Shown one piece after another: positions 34,496 through 43,774 of a stretch of 64,000 nt of DNA. A program made the position numbers and the translations under genes. The notes below the pieces were generated by a model. That model saw only the letters and a program-made list of their open reading frames with translations. It made no database searches and was not told where the DNA came from. The stretch lies in contig NZ_JACYTR010000020.1 in assembly GCF_014841215.1 (NCBI RefSeq), positions 1 through 64,000 on the forward strand, read 5' to 3'. Every line of letters starts with the position of its first letter. The first letter of the stretch is position 1. Source of the stretch: Pseudomarimonas arenosa (GTDB lineage Bacteria; Pseudomonadota; Gammaproteobacteria; Xanthomonadales; Xanthomonadaceae).

Positions 34496-35980
34496 ATGAC
34501 CGACAGCTTCTTGTGGTACGACCTCGAAACCTGGGGCGCCAACCCACGCAACACCCAGATTGCCCAGTTTGCCGGCATCCGTACCGATACCGACCTGAAC
34601 CCCATTGGCGACCCCCATATCGTCTGGGTAAAACCTTGGAATGATCTGCTGCCCTCGCCTTCCGCATGTGTGGTGACCGGGCTTGATCCGCTGACCGTGG
34701 CCGAGCGTGGCGTGCGCGAAGCAACTGCGGTGGCCGAGATTCACGAACTGCTCAAGGCCGCTGGCACCTGTTCGGTGGGCTGGAACACCTTGCGATTCGA
34801 CGACGAGTTCATTCGCTTTGCCTTGTATCGCAACTTCCATGATCCATACGCGCGCGAGTGGCAATACGGCAATTCACGTTGGGATCTGCTCGACGTTGCC
34901 AGGCTGTTCCATGCCCTTCGTCCCGATGGCATCGAGTGGCCTGCGCGCGAGGACGGTGCCCCCAGCTTTCGCCTGGAACATCTGGCAGCGGCCAACCGCA
35001 TTGCCCATGGACATGCCCACGAGGCGTTGAGCGATGTGCAGGCCACGCTCGGCCTGGCACGGCTGATGAAACGCGCTCAGCCCAAGCTATGGAACTATGC
35101 GCTGAAGCTGCGTGATAAGGGCTTTGTTGGCGACATGCTTCGGCTCGATCCGCCAACCCCACTCTTGCACATCTCGCATCGCTTTCCAGCCGAACGAGCC
35201 TGCGCCGGCGTGGTATTGCCCGTGCTGCGCCACCCTCGCAATCGCAATCAGCTGATGACGGTCGAGCTGCATTCCGACCCCGGCGGCTGGATGGATCTGG
35301 ATGTTGATGAATTGGCGACCAGGCTGTATGCCAGGTCCGCCGATCTCAGCGACCAGCGCCCCAGGCCGCCGCTAAAGGGCATTCAAATCAATCGTTGCCC
35401 GGCCCTGGTGGCGCTCAATCACGTAAGGCAGTCGGAATGGCAGCGCATGGGCATCGACCTTGATCGCTGCCTTCGGCACGCCGAGCTGTTTACTCCCGCG
35501 GTGCTGGCCACGCTGCAGGAGAAATTGCACACTCTGTTTGAGCGCGATCGATTCCAATCCGATCCCGATGTCGACGCTGCGCTCTACGATGCGCTGCCCG
35601 ACCGCGGAGATGATCGGCTGCGGGCTCGTGTGCATGAGGCATTGCCGGAAGAGCTGGCGCAAATCCAGCGCTTGTTTCGCGACTCCCGCGGTGAACCCTT
35701 GATGTTCCGCTACCGCGCGCGCAACTGGTTCGACACCCTGAATGCCGCTGAGCGAACTGACTGGGCCCGCACCGTATTGGAGCGCTGGAATCATGTAGCT
35801 TCGCCAGGCACCGACAGCCCGCTACAGGCCTTTCAAGCCGAGCTGGCTCAACTTCGTGCGAGCGAACAGACCAACGACGACCAACAGGGCCTGTTGAACA
35901 GGGTGGAAGCTTGGCAACAACAACAGCACGCGTATTGGCGACATTGTGCCGGGTTACCGGTCGAGCAGGATGGAGCCTGA
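34496..35980 (+). CDS. sbcB: Exodeoxyribonuclease I
   Basis: The 494-residue enzyme degrades single-stranded DNA 3' to 5' and takes part in mismatch repair and recombination control. The DEDDh nuclease core is visible: FLWYDLETWGANP (Asp9, Glu11), GWNTLRFDDEFIRFALYRNF, and HGHAHEALSDVQATLGLARL with the final His-Asp pair. The SH3-like and C-terminal helical parts follow (LMFRYRARNWFDTL). Its length is slightly above E. coli's 475. The gene stands alone and converges on the secreted metalloprotease gene. Confidence 0.96.
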   Translation: MTDSFLWYDLETWGANPRNTQIAQFAGIRTDTDLNPIGDPHIVWVKPWNDLLPSPSACVVTGLDPLTVAERGVREATAVAEIHELLKAAGTCSVGWNTLRFDDEFIRFALYRNFHDPYAREWQYGNSRWDLLDVARLFHALRPDGIEWPAREDGAPSFRLEHLAAANRIAHGHAHEALSDVQATLGLARLMKRAQPKLWNYALKLRDKGFVGDMLRLDPPTPLLHISHRFPAERACAGVVLPVLRHPRNRNQLMTVELHSDPGGWMDLDVDELATRLYARSADLSDQRPRPPLKGIQINRCPALVALNHVRQSEWQRMGIDLDRCLRHAELFTPAVLATLQEKLHTLFERDRFQSDPDVDAALYDALPDRGDDRLRARVHEALPEELAQIQRLFRDSRGEPLMFRYRARNWFDTLNAAERTDWARTVLERWNHVASPGTDSPLQAFQAELAQLRASEQTNDDQQGLLNRVEAWQQQQHAYWRHCAGLPVEQDGA

Positions 35981-36009
35981 ACGCGCGGTTCGACCCTGGC
36001 GATTTGCTG

Positions 36010-39000
36010 CTACTCAAAGCCGTTGCTGAAGATACTGTTGGGCAGTACGCGGAGAAGAAAGTCAGTTTGGCTTTGCAGTCCGCAATTGTCGCTGGCTGTC
36101 ACGCGCAGGGTGTGGTCGGCAACTGGGCCCGCATTGCTCACTTCGAAGGTGCCCGCAAGCGAAGCCGACGAGAGATCTCCGTCAAAGCCCGGGCTCAAGG
36201 CAGCGACGCTGATGCTGTCGATACTGCCATTGTCGGTTGGCGGCGCCAGCGGAGCGATCGACAGGGAGCTTCCGAGTCCGACAATCCGTGGGGACGAGTA
36301 GCCGGATTGCACGGGAGCGGTGTCTACAGTCACCGCAACATTGAGTTCAGCGATCTGGCTTGCAAGCCCATCGCTCACGCGAAGACGCAAACTGCCTGCG
36401 GTTGCATCGCAACTCGCAGTCAGCACCCCGCTGATCTCACCGTTGCTGTTAGTGATGCCGGAGAGGCTGATGCCACTCGATGTGCCGCCGGTCTCCAGCG
36501 TGACCTGTAAAGAACCACTGCTGGACTCGGCATCGCTGACCGTGGCGACGACGACTGCTGTGCCGACCGCACTGCCCTGCTGACGCCCAAGCCCGGCCAC
36601 CGGAACGATGTTCGGCGCGGTGTTGCCGGAGCTGACCGTCGCTTGGAAGGACGCATCCGTGCTGGCGCCGCAATTATCCGTCGCCCGAATGGTAATCGTA
36701 TGCGTTCCGACCGGCGCGGCAGCGCTCAGGGTCACCACACCAGCGGCATCAACGCTGATACCGCCGCTATAGGTGCCGGCGCTGTGCACCACCACCGAGT
36801 CAATGCTGCCGTTATCCGATGGTCCGGTTTGCGGCGAGACGGTAGTGCTGCTGCCGCCGTTGACCGAGGCGTTGGTGTAGGCCAGGGTCGGCGCGCTGTT
36901 GGCACTGACGTTGACGCTGAGATCGCCGTTGCCGGTCAGGCTGCCGTCGGACACCTGAAAGCGTTGGGTGCCGGTGCTTGCACTGCAGCTGGCGGCGACA
37001 CTGGCCTGTACCGTGCCGCTGCTATTGCTGAGGTTGCTGATGCTCAGCCCGCTACCGGTGCCACCGGCAATCGCGCTGACCACCAAGCTGCCGGCTGCGG
37101 TCTGCGCATCGCTCACCGTGCCGACCGTGACCGCCGCACCGGCGGCACTGCCCTGCTGCCGATTGATCGCCGCCGCCGGAGTGAAACTCGGTGCGGTGTT
37201 GTCGACGCTGAGCTGAAAGCTGGCGTCGGTCTGCGCACCGCAATTGTCCGTCGCCCGAATGGTGATCGTATGCGTTCCGACCGGTGCGGCAGCACTGAGG
37301 GTCACCACACCAGCGGCATCGACGCTGATACCGCCGCTATAGGTGCCGGCGCTGTGCACCACCACCGAGTCAATGCTGCCGTTATCCGATGGTCCGGTTT
37401 GCGGCGAGACGGTAGTGCTGCTGCTGCCGTTGACCGAGGCGTTGGTGTAGGCCAGGGTCGGCGCGCTGTTGGCACTGACGTTGACGCTGAGATCGCCGTT
37501 GCCGGTCAGGCTGCCGTCGGACACCTGAAAGCGTTGGGTGCCGGTGCTTGCGCTGCAGCTGGCGGCGACACTGGCCTGTACCGTGCCGCTGCTATTGCTG
37601 AGGTCGCTGATGCTCAGCCCGCTACCGGTGCCACCGGCAATCGCGCTGACCACCAAGCTGCCGGCTGCGGTCTGCGCATCGCTCACCGTACCGACCGTGA
37701 CCGCCGCACCGGCGGCACTGCCCTGCTGCCGATTAATCGCCGCCGCCGGAGTGAAACTCGGTGCGGTGTTGTCGACGCTGAGCTGAAAGCTGGCGTCGGT
37801 CTGCGCACCGCAATTGTCCGTCGCCCGAATGGTGATTGTGTGCGTTCCGACCGGCGCGGCAGCGCTCAGGGTCACCACACCAGCGGCATCGACGCTGATA
37901 CCGCCGCTGTAGGTGCCGGCGCTGTGCACCACCACCGAGTCAATGCTGCCGTTGTCCGATAGTCCGGTTTGCGGCGAGACGGTGGTGCCGCTGCCGCCAT
38001 CAAGGCTGCTATTGGCGTAACTCAAGGTGGGCGCCGTGTTGTCACTCAGATTGACCTGCAGATCACCCGTGCCGGTGAGCGCCCCGTCAGAGGCCTGAAA
38101 TCGCACGGTGCCAGCGGTGGCACTGCACGAAGCGGCAACGATGGCGCTGATGCTGCCGTTGCTATTGCTGATGCTGCCGGCCGAAACTCCGGCGCTGCTG
38201 CCACCGCTGATTTGGGTAACCACCAAGCTGCCGGCACTGGTTTCGGCGTCGCTGGCCGTACCGACCGGAACCGCGCTTCCGGCCGCGCTACCGCGCTGTC
38301 GATCGATGGCTACCGCCGGAGTGAAGCTGGGAGCGGTGTTGCCGCTGGCGATGGTGAAATTGCCGCTGGAGGCGCCCAACGGCGTCAGAAAGTCGTGCTC
38401 CCGCACGCGTACGCGCGCCTGATTGGTCGGCGTACTGGGCACGGTCCAGCTGAAACTGCCCGTGTTGGCAATATTGCTGGCAATCGAGGTCGGATAGCTC
38501 GCTCCACCATCAGTGGAGAGCTCAATGCTGACGTTGCGGGTGAAGTCGGTAGTGTTGGTCCAACTGATGGTCTGGCTGCTGCCCTGAGCAAAGCTGCCGC
38601 TGCTCGGACTGACATTGGTGATGCTGTCGGGCGAACCGTCTTGATTGCTGTCGCGATACCAGCCGATATCGCGCATCAGCTGCCGGGTGAGGTCCAGATC
38701 CAGCGACAGGCCACTGTTGATCGCGGGCTCCATCAACACGTTCGGACTGACGACCGATGAGTAATGCGAAACCGATGAGCCGCCCTCGTACGGATTGGGG
38801 GCATACAACTGCACCCGCCCAGTCGATACTTGCCGCCCCACTGTCAGATAACTACCCGCCTGTATGACATTGGCGCCTTCCCAATACAGATTGCCGGTAT
38901 TGATCGCCGATGCCGCTCGCTCGCCATCATTCATCGCAAACCAGGTCTTGCTTGCGCTGTTGTCATACATGAAACGCAACCATATATCGGCGAATCCACC

Positions 39001-39993
39001 GCTCAGGGCACCGCTTGAGCCGACCAGGGTGGAGAAACCAAGGCCGTGCCCCATCTCGTGCAGCAGCACAACGAATAGATTCACTGTGCCGGCCGGGGTC
39101 GCGTTGTCCAAGCCATAGTAGAAGCGTGTGCCCACTCCCAGGCAACCGGCATCAACGTCGGAATTGAAGGTTGCATTGATCTCGGCCGTGGCACCGTTGA
39201 TGTCGAACCCGACCTGTTTGTTGGCCAAGGCCACGTGGTACCAGGTATCGGGGTATTCGAAGGCCGTAGTGTCGCGATAAAAGGTCACCGCACCCGCCGA
39301 CCCCAGCACACCGCCTGAAGTGCTGCAGGGCGCCAACGGATCGAACTGCGAGCGCACCTGTATCGCCACTTCGCTGTCGAGAAAGTTCTCCCAGACATCG
39401 GCCGCTGCATTGAACAAGGCCAGACGCTGGGCCCCCAGGTTCAGATTTGCATCGTTCCCCGGGGCTGGCAGGAACTGCCCCGCGCTTGAGTTGAAACCTT
39501 CACCGGGCCCATCGTTGTTGAAAATAGTGATACTGGAGCCGGCCTTCTGGGCACCGTTCTTGAACTCGTCGATCAATCGCGAGTAGAACCGATACTCGGG
39601 AACGGACATGCCATGCAGCTGTGCCGCTTGCACCTCGCGTTGTGCGGCTGCAGAGCCAAATGCGCTCGTCTTGCCAGTGGCGATGTCCCGGCCGTAGAAG
39701 GCATTCGCTTGATCGAGACTGGCGACACAGCCAAGCCGGATGTGCCCCCCGGTCAGAGGCTGCGCCAGACTCACATGCTGGAAGCCGCCCGCCGTGTCCA
39801 GCTGCCAGATGCCACTCTTGGACTGTCTGAGCTGATCGTCGCCCACCGATTGTCGAGTGAGCTCGGCAATGAGCTTGGCCAAACCGGGCTGCGGCGCATG
39901 GTCGGTCTCTGATGCCAGCGCCACGGGCGTGCATGCATGACCCAGCGCCAATACCAGCGCAATCCGGCGTATGGTCTGCACAACGAGGCCCAT
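36010..39993 (-). CDS. Giant secreted metalloprotease-like protein with 190-residue repeats
   Basis: The product is 1,327 residues with a signal peptide (IALVLALGHACTPVALASE). The N-terminal domain (about 40-450) contains HEMGHGLGFSTLVG, a zinc HExxH motif whose third ligand is not at the usual +6 position (Thr there). A linker with INTTDFTRNV-like fibronectin-type character follows. The C-terminal two thirds are four repeats of about 190 residues, each with NTAPSFTPA, GSAAG, VGT.SDA and DNGSIDSVVV...THTITIRATDNCG, probably Ig- or cadherin-like adhesive modules. The chain ends in SIFSNGFE, like the heparinase-like protein. It is likely a surface or extracellular protease; substrate unknown. 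Confidence 0.75.
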   Translation of the reverse strand: MGLVVQTIRRIALVLALGHACTPVALASETDHAPQPGLAKLIAELTRQSVGDDQLRQSKSGIWQLDTAGGFQHVSLAQPLTGGHIRLGCVASLDQANAFYGRDIATGKTSAFGSAAAQREVQAAQLHGMSVPEYRFYSRLIDEFKNGAQKAGSSITIFNNDGPGEGFNSSAGQFLPAPGNDANLNLGAQRLALFNAAADVWENFLDSEVAIQVRSQFDPLAPCSTSGGVLGSAGAVTFYRDTTAFEYPDTWYHVALANKQVGFDINGATAEINATFNSDVDAGCLGVGTRFYYGLDNATPAGTVNLFVVLLHEMGHGLGFSTLVGSSGALSGGFADIWLRFMYDNSASKTWFAMNDGERAASAINTGNLYWEGANVIQAGSYLTVGRQVSTGRVQLYAPNPYEGGSSVSHYSSVVSPNVLMEPAINSGLSLDLDLTRQLMRDIGWYRDSNQDGSPDSITNVSPSSGSFAQGSSQTISWTNTTDFTRNVSIELSTDGGASYPTSIASNIANTGSFSWTVPSTPTNQARVRVREHDFLTPLGASSGNFTIASGNTAPSFTPAVAIDRQRGSAAGSAVPVGTASDAETSAGSLVVTQISGGSSAGVSAGSISNSNGSISAIVAASCSATAGTVRFQASDGALTGTGDLQVNLSDNTAPTLSYANSSLDGGSGTTVSPQTGLSDNGSIDSVVVHSAGTYSGGISVDAAGVVTLSAAAPVGTHTITIRATDNCGAQTDASFQLSVDNTAPSFTPAAAINRQQGSAAGAAVTVGTVSDAQTAAGSLVVSAIAGGTGSGLSISDLSNSSGTVQASVAASCSASTGTQRFQVSDGSLTGNGDLSVNVSANSAPTLAYTNASVNGSSSTTVSPQTGPSDNGSIDSVVVHSAGTYSGGISVDAAGVVTLSAAAPVGTHTITIRATDNCGAQTDASFQLSVDNTAPSFTPAAAINRQQGSAAGAAVTVGTVSDAQTAAGSLVVSAIAGGTGSGLSISNLSNSSGTVQASVAASCSASTGTQRFQVSDGSLTGNGDLSVNVSANSAPTLAYTNASVNGGSSTTVSPQTGPSDNGSIDSVVVHSAGTYSGGISVDAAGVVTLSAAAPVGTHTITIRATDNCGASTDASFQATVSSGNTAPNIVPVAGLGRQQGSAVGTAVVVATVSDAESSSGSLQVTLETGGTSSGISLSGITNSNGEISGVLTASCDATAGSLRLRVSDGLASQIAELNVAVTVDTAPVQSGYSSPRIVGLGSSLSIAPLAPPTDNGSIDSISVAALSPGFDGDLSSASLAGTFEVSNAGPVADHTLRVTASDNCGLQSQTDFLLRVLPNSIFSNGFE
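36040..38340 (-). repeat. Four internal 570 bp coding repeats, two nearly identical
   Basis: Identical landmarks such as GCTGTGCACCACCACCGAGT recur at 36781, 37351 and 37921, a spacing of exactly 570 bases. Copies two and three, covering about 36630-37770, differ at few bases including silent positions; copies one and four are more diverged. Recent duplication or gene conversion within the coding sequence is implied. Confidence 0.9.
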
Positions 39994-40073
39994 GGAGCAT
40001 CTCCGAGCTGTGTTTCGAGGGTACGCGCGAAACGGACAAGCGGAGTCAACGTGACGTGCAGAACTGAGAGACG

Positions 40074-40100
40074 AAAAAAAAAGCCCGCCGAAGCGGGCTT
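40074..40100 (-). terminator. Terminator after tRNA-Val
   Basis: AAGCCCGC-CGAA-GCGGGCTT is a perfect eight-base stem with a tetraloop. On the minus strand it is followed by a run of nine T residues and sits ten bases past the tRNA end. Confidence 0.92.
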
Positions 40101-40109
40101 TTCGTATCT

Positions 40110-40184
40110 TGGTGGGCGGTACAAGGATCGAACTTGTGACCCCTGCCGTGTGAAGGCAGTGCTCTACCGCTGAGCTAACCGCCC
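40110..40184 (-). tRNA. tRNA-Val (anticodon CAC)
   Basis: Read on the minus strand the gene starts GGGCGGTTAGCTCAG, has anticodon arm CTGCC-TTCACAC-GGCAG, T-loop GTTCGATCC and ends ACCGCCCACCA. The acceptor stem pairs over all seven positions and CCA is encoded. The anticodon CAC reads GTG valine codons. Confidence 0.96.
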
Positions 40185-40251
40185 AAGAGAGCGCGCAAGA
40201 ATAGTCGTGAGTCGTGATTTGGTCAAGAGGCTTGCCCGATCCAGGGCCGCA

Positions 40252-40818
40252 TCAATCGGCTGGGCTGACCGAAATGCGCAGGCGTAGCTTGTTGCCGGGA
40301 TCGTAGTTGAGCCGCGACATGTAGACGTCGCCCTTCCAGTTGTACTCAACGTCATAGCCGGCGATGCGACGATCTTCGCGCTCCACCTCAACCGTGCGGC
40401 AGCGCTGCTCGGTGCTGCTGTAGCGGCGGTCCGGGCCACCGTTGTTCTTGTCGATATCGCGGCCGATGGCGCCGCCGATCACCGCGCCGGCGACGGTGGC
40501 CGCCTTGCGGCCGTTGCCCTTGCCGACCTGATTGCCGATGGCGCCGCCAATGATCGCGCCGACGATAGTGCCGCCGGTGGGATCGCCGCCGCCACGCTCC
40601 ACGCGTTCGACGTCAGCGTCGTAGCACTCCTGCCGAGGCTCACGATAACGGACCAGCTCATACACCGGTTCAACCCGCAAGACGTCGGCATACGCATACG
40701 ACACGTTTTCGCCAGCGCCATAGGCAGAGCGCGGCGCACTGTCGCGATATTGCGCCTGGGCAGCAGCACAGGCCGCTACGGCGAGAATCGCGATAGACAG
40801 TTGCCACGCTTGCTTCAT
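40252..40818 (-). CDS. Glycine-zipper 2TM (SlyB/RcnB-like) envelope protein
   Basis: The product has 188 residues with a signal peptide (MKQAWQLSIAILAVAACAAAQA) and a central glycine zipper, TIVGAIIGGAIGNQVGKG, then VAGAVIGGAIGRDID. It ends in a short beta domain with RCRTVEVEREDRRIAGYDVEY. Such glycine-zipper 2TM domains occur in outer-membrane-associated proteins of unknown role. The ATG at 40818 follows CAGGAGATCCGC, a good ribosome binding site; an upstream start is not needed. The Cys in CECYDADVE-like and EQRCRTVE segments could pair in the periplasm. Confidence 0.85.
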   Translation of the reverse strand: MKQAWQLSIAILAVAACAAAQAQYRDSAPRSAYGAGENVSYAYADVLRVEPVYELVRYREPRQECYDADVERVERGGGDPTGGTIVGAIIGGAIGNQVGKGNGRKAATVAGAVIGGAIGRDIDKNNGGPDRRYSSTEQRCRTVEVEREDRRIAGYDVEYNWKGDVYMSRLNYDPGNKLRLRISVSPAD

Positions 40819-41157
40819 GCGGATCTCCTGATGGTGCACCGCGACGCGGTGCGGGCTCACTCGGTAAATTGCAACACTTTGCGCCTGAATCCGGGCTTTA
40901 AAAATGTGTTAGGAAAAACGCGAGGCAGGCTACACGTTTAGCTCGCAGATTGCCTGCTGCAATGCAACACGAATCACCGTAGACTGAGGTTGCGGTCACA
41001 GTTTTCCCTCGAGGAGCGCGTGGCGCTTGGCGGCGTCGGCGAGTTTCGCCAAACTCCAGCTCCCGTCGCCGCGTCGGTTGCGCGACGCTCGAGCCGCATC
41101 CCACCGAATGAGGATTGGCTGAACGGCCGGACCTCGCCCGTATACGGAACTGAGTAC
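40819..41157. other. Intergenic stretch between glycine-zipper gene and cysS
   Basis: About 340 bases separate the divergent genes. The cysS frame stays open far upstream, but the translation lacks family content. AT-rich sequence around 40895-40920 is a possible promoter area; no defined elements can be named. Confidence 0.4.
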
Positions 41158-42528
41158 ATGCAAATCACGGTCTACAACACGCTCACCCGCACGCTCGAAA
41201 CGTTCGAGCCCGCTGATCCGAACCGGGTGACGATGTATGTCTGTGGTCCCACCGTGTACAACTACGTGCATATCGGCAACGCGCGACCGGCTGTCCTGTT
41301 CGGTGTCTTCGCCAGCCTGTTGCGTCGGCACTATCCGAGGGTCGACTACGCTCGCAACATCACCGACATCGACGACAAGATCAACAACGCCGCGCGGGAA
41401 CTGGGTGTTCCGATCAAGCAGATCACCGACAAGTACACCGCCGCTTATCGGGCTGAGATGAGCGCCCTCGGCGTTGAGATGCCGAATCTGGAGCCGTTCG
41501 CCACCGATCATCTGGCCGAAATCATTGCCATGATCGAACGTCTGATCGAACGTGGCCACGCCTATGCGGCGGAAGGCCATGTGTTGTTTGATGTGGCCTC
41601 TCATCCAGACTACGGCCAGCTGTCGCGGCGCAGCACCGACGAGATGCTGGCCGGCGCCCGTATCGAAGTGGCACCGTACAAGCGCAACCCGGGCGATTTC
41701 GTGCTGTGGAAACCGTCGACCGAGGATCTTCCGGGCTGGGATAGCCCGTGGGGGCGCGGCCGTCCTGGCTGGCATATCGAATGCTCGGCGATGAGCGCAG
41801 CTCATCTGGGCGAAGTCATCGACATCCACGGCGGCGGCATCGATTTGCAGTTTCCGCACCACGAGAACGAGATCGCACAAAGTCGCTGCGCTCACGGCAC
41901 CCAGGTATTCGCCCGCTATTGGCTGCACAACGGCATGCTCACCCTGTCCGGCTCGAAGATGTCGAAGTCAGTCGGCAATGTGTTTCTGGTCCACGAGTTG
42001 ATCGAGCTGCACCCGCCCGAAGCGCTGCGCTTCTCGCTGCTGTCCGGCCACTACCGACAGCCGTTGGAATGGTCCGATCAGTTGATCGAACAGAGCGTCC
42101 GCACCCTGGATCGGCTCTACGGCACCCTGCGCGACATTGAGCCGGATCCCGCCAGTGCCAACGGCGCCGTGCCCGACGAGGTTGAGCGGGCATTGGCCGA
42201 GGATCTCAACACACCCCAAGCCCTGGCCGCCCTGGCCCAGTACGCCAACGACGCACGCCGACTGGAAGGCGCAGCCGCGAAACAAGCGGCCGGCAGACTG
42301 ATCGCGGGTGGCCGCGCGCTGGGCTTGCTGCAGCAAACGCCGGCAGCCTGGTTTTCGCGCGGGGTGGCCGCCGATGACGATGCTCGCATTCAGGCCTTGG
42401 TTGATGAGCGCAATGCCGCGCGCACCGCACGCAATTTCGCCGAGTCTGATCGGATTCGCGATCAATTGGCGGCCGAAGGCATCGTGCTCGAAGACACGCC
42501 ACAAGGCGTGCGCTGGAGGCGAGGATGA
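41158..42528 (+). CDS. cysS: Cysteinyl-tRNA synthetase
   Basis: The 456-residue class I synthetase charges tRNA-Cys. It begins [18 protein letters not shown], with the HIGH-type [16 protein letters not shown], the zinc-site segments [13 protein letters not shown] and [11 protein letters not shown], and the KMSKS loop in [10 protein letters not shown]. The open frame begins 56 codons upstream, but the ATG at 41158 gives the usual start and length. The stop overlaps the sufE start as ATGA, tying cysteine charging to cysteine sulfur handling. Confidence 0.97.
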   Translation: MQITVYNTLTRTLETFEPADPNRVTMYVCGPTVYNYVHIGNARPAVLFGVFASLLRRHYPRVDYARNITDIDDKINNAARELGVPIKQITDKYTAAYRAEMSALGVEMPNLEPFATDHLAEIIAMIERLIERGHAYAAEGHVLFDVASHPDYGQLSRRSTDEMLAGARIEVAPYKRNPGDFVLWKPSTEDLPGWDSPWGRGRPGWHIECSAMSAAHLGEVIDIHGGGIDLQFPHHENEIAQSRCAHGTQVFARYWLHNGMLTLSGSKMSKSVGNVFLVHELIELHPPEALRFSLLSGHYRQPLEWSDQLIEQSVRTLDRLYGTLRDIEPDPASANGAVPDEVERALAEDLNTPQALAALAQYANDARRLEGAAAKQAAGRLIAGGRALGLLQQTPAAWFSRGVAADDDARIQALVDERNAARTARNFAESDRIRDQLAAEGIVLEDTPQGVRWRRG

Positions 42529-42998
42529 GTGAAGCATTCCTGCGCCCCAGCGAACCCAGCATCGAGGCGGCGCAAGCCGAGATCGTCGACGAGTTTGCGT
42601 TTTTCTCCGACTGGTCGGAGCGCTACCAGTACCTGATCGACATCGGCAAACGCCTGCCCACCATTCCTGAAGCCTGGATGGTGGAAGAGCTGCGCGTCAC
42701 TGGCTGCCAGTCACGGGTCTGGCTGGTGGCCGAAGGAGATGCCTCGAACATCGTGTTTGCCGCCAACTCCGATTCGGCCATCGTATCCGGCTTGATCTAT
42801 CTGGCCTTGAGGGTCTTCTCAGGTCGCAGTGCGGCCGCCATCCTGTCGGCGGATGTCGACTACATCCAGAAGATTGGTCTGGCCAAACATCTGTCGCCTA
42901 CTCGCAGCAATGGGCTGGCCGCGGCCCTGGCCCTGATCAAACACTATGCTCAGCGGGCCGTTGAAGGCGAGCGGCTGACGGCACCAACGATGGCGTGA
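42525..42998 (+). CDS. sufE: SufE family cysteine desulfurase-associated protein
   Basis: This 157-residue protein accepts persulfide sulfur from a cysteine desulfurase and stimulates iron-sulfur cluster or sulfur transfer. The acceptor cysteine is in [34 protein letters not shown] near the N-terminus and a helical C-terminus with [17 protein letters not shown] match SufE/CsdE. It is translationally coupled to cysS; no desulfurase gene adjoins it. A full suf cluster is not in the window. Confidence 0.93.
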   Translation: MSEAFLRPSEPSIEAAQAEIVDEFAFFSDWSERYQYLIDIGKRLPTIPEAWMVEELRVTGCQSRVWLVAEGDASNIVFAANSDSAIVSGLIYLALRVFSGRSAAAILSADVDYIQKIGLAKHLSPTRSNGLAAALALIKHYAQRAVEGERLTAPTMA

Positions 42999-43074
42999 TA
43001 GCCCATCGCTGTTGTCGCGGCTTTCGCCGGGACGCCCCCGCCCCGCTACACGTCGCGAAACGCCGACATCTGAA

Positions 43075-43108
43075 AAAACGAAACCCCCGACGATTGCTCG
43101 TCGGGGGT
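43075..43108 (-). terminator. Terminator of the phasin gene
   Basis: ACCCCCGACG-ATTGCT-CGTCGGGGGT is a long GC-rich hairpin, followed on the minus strand by TTCGTTTTTT. It lies about 40 bases after the phasin stop and can also work for sufE from the other side. Confidence 0.85.
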
Positions 43109-43145
43109 TCGGCCCCGTCCAGGAGCGAGGAGAGAGCGGTTGCGC

Positions 43146-43580
43146 TTAGGCAGCCTTGCGCGCGCGACGCACGGTGCGCTTCTGCGCCGGCTTGCGGGTG
43201 CTCTTAGCAACGCGCTTGGTGGCGCGCGGCTTGCTCACCTTGACGCCGAACTTCGCCAGCACCGGCTGCAGACGGGTCTGCACTTCCTTGGCGATCTGGC
43301 TGTAGGTGGATACGGCGCGAGCGCGTACCGGAGCGATGGCGCCTTCCACCTTGGCGCGCACATCGGCCAGACGATCGTTGATCTGCTCGCCGAAGGCCGA
43401 CACGCGGTCGACGACCTGATTCTGCAGCGAACGACCTTCGTTGATCATGGTGTCGTACAGCTTGATGCCCTGCTTGCGGGTCATTGCAACGGCACCGAGG
43501 CTGGCCAGCCAAAGGTCACGACCGTTGAACTTGGGGCTGCTCTTGGCAGCGGCGCGACGCGCCTTGATTTGCTTTGCCAT
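43146..43580 (-). CDS. Phasin family protein (polyhydroxyalkanoate granule type)
   Basis: The product has 144 residues. A helical phasin domain (about 20-110) includes RDLWLASLGAVAMTRKQGIK and MINEGRSLQNQVVDRV; a Lys/Arg/Ala-rich tail follows (RATKRVAKSTRKPAQKRTVR), like the DNA-binding AlgP/PhaF-type tail. Such proteins coat PHA granules and may tie them to the nucleoid. No PHA synthase gene is in the window, so a different role is possible. The start is in line with the family, after a GAGGTATCCCC site. Confidence 0.85.
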   Translation of the reverse strand: MAKQIKARRAAAKSSPKFNGRDLWLASLGAVAMTRKQGIKLYDTMINEGRSLQNQVVDRVSAFGEQINDRLADVRAKVEGAIAPVRARAVSTYSQIAKEVQTRLQPVLAKFGVKVSKPRATKRVAKSTRKPAQKRTVRRARKAA

Positions 43581-43774
43581 GGGGATACCTCGTCAGTTGG
43601 TGTTGGCAGGCCCCGCAAAACCGGGGTACGCCTGAAGGCGTCGTGACGTATGCTAGGCAGCGCGTCTAGAACAAACACACTATTGCAGCGCAGCATTCAG
43701 CTTGAGACCGGTCGAAGGCGGCTAGCCGTCGGGCCGAAGGTTGTGCCGAACACAAGACCAGGCGGAGATCAGCG

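Noticed and set aside
36643-37962. Plus-strand open frame of 439 codons with repeats
   Set aside because: It is antisense to the repeats of the secreted metalloprotease-like protein, whose translation has a signal peptide and a coherent domain structure.
40990-41157. 56-codon N-terminal extension of CysS
   Set aside because: Known CysS proteins begin close to the HIGH motif as from 41158; the added residues are Arg/Ser-rich and unrelated.
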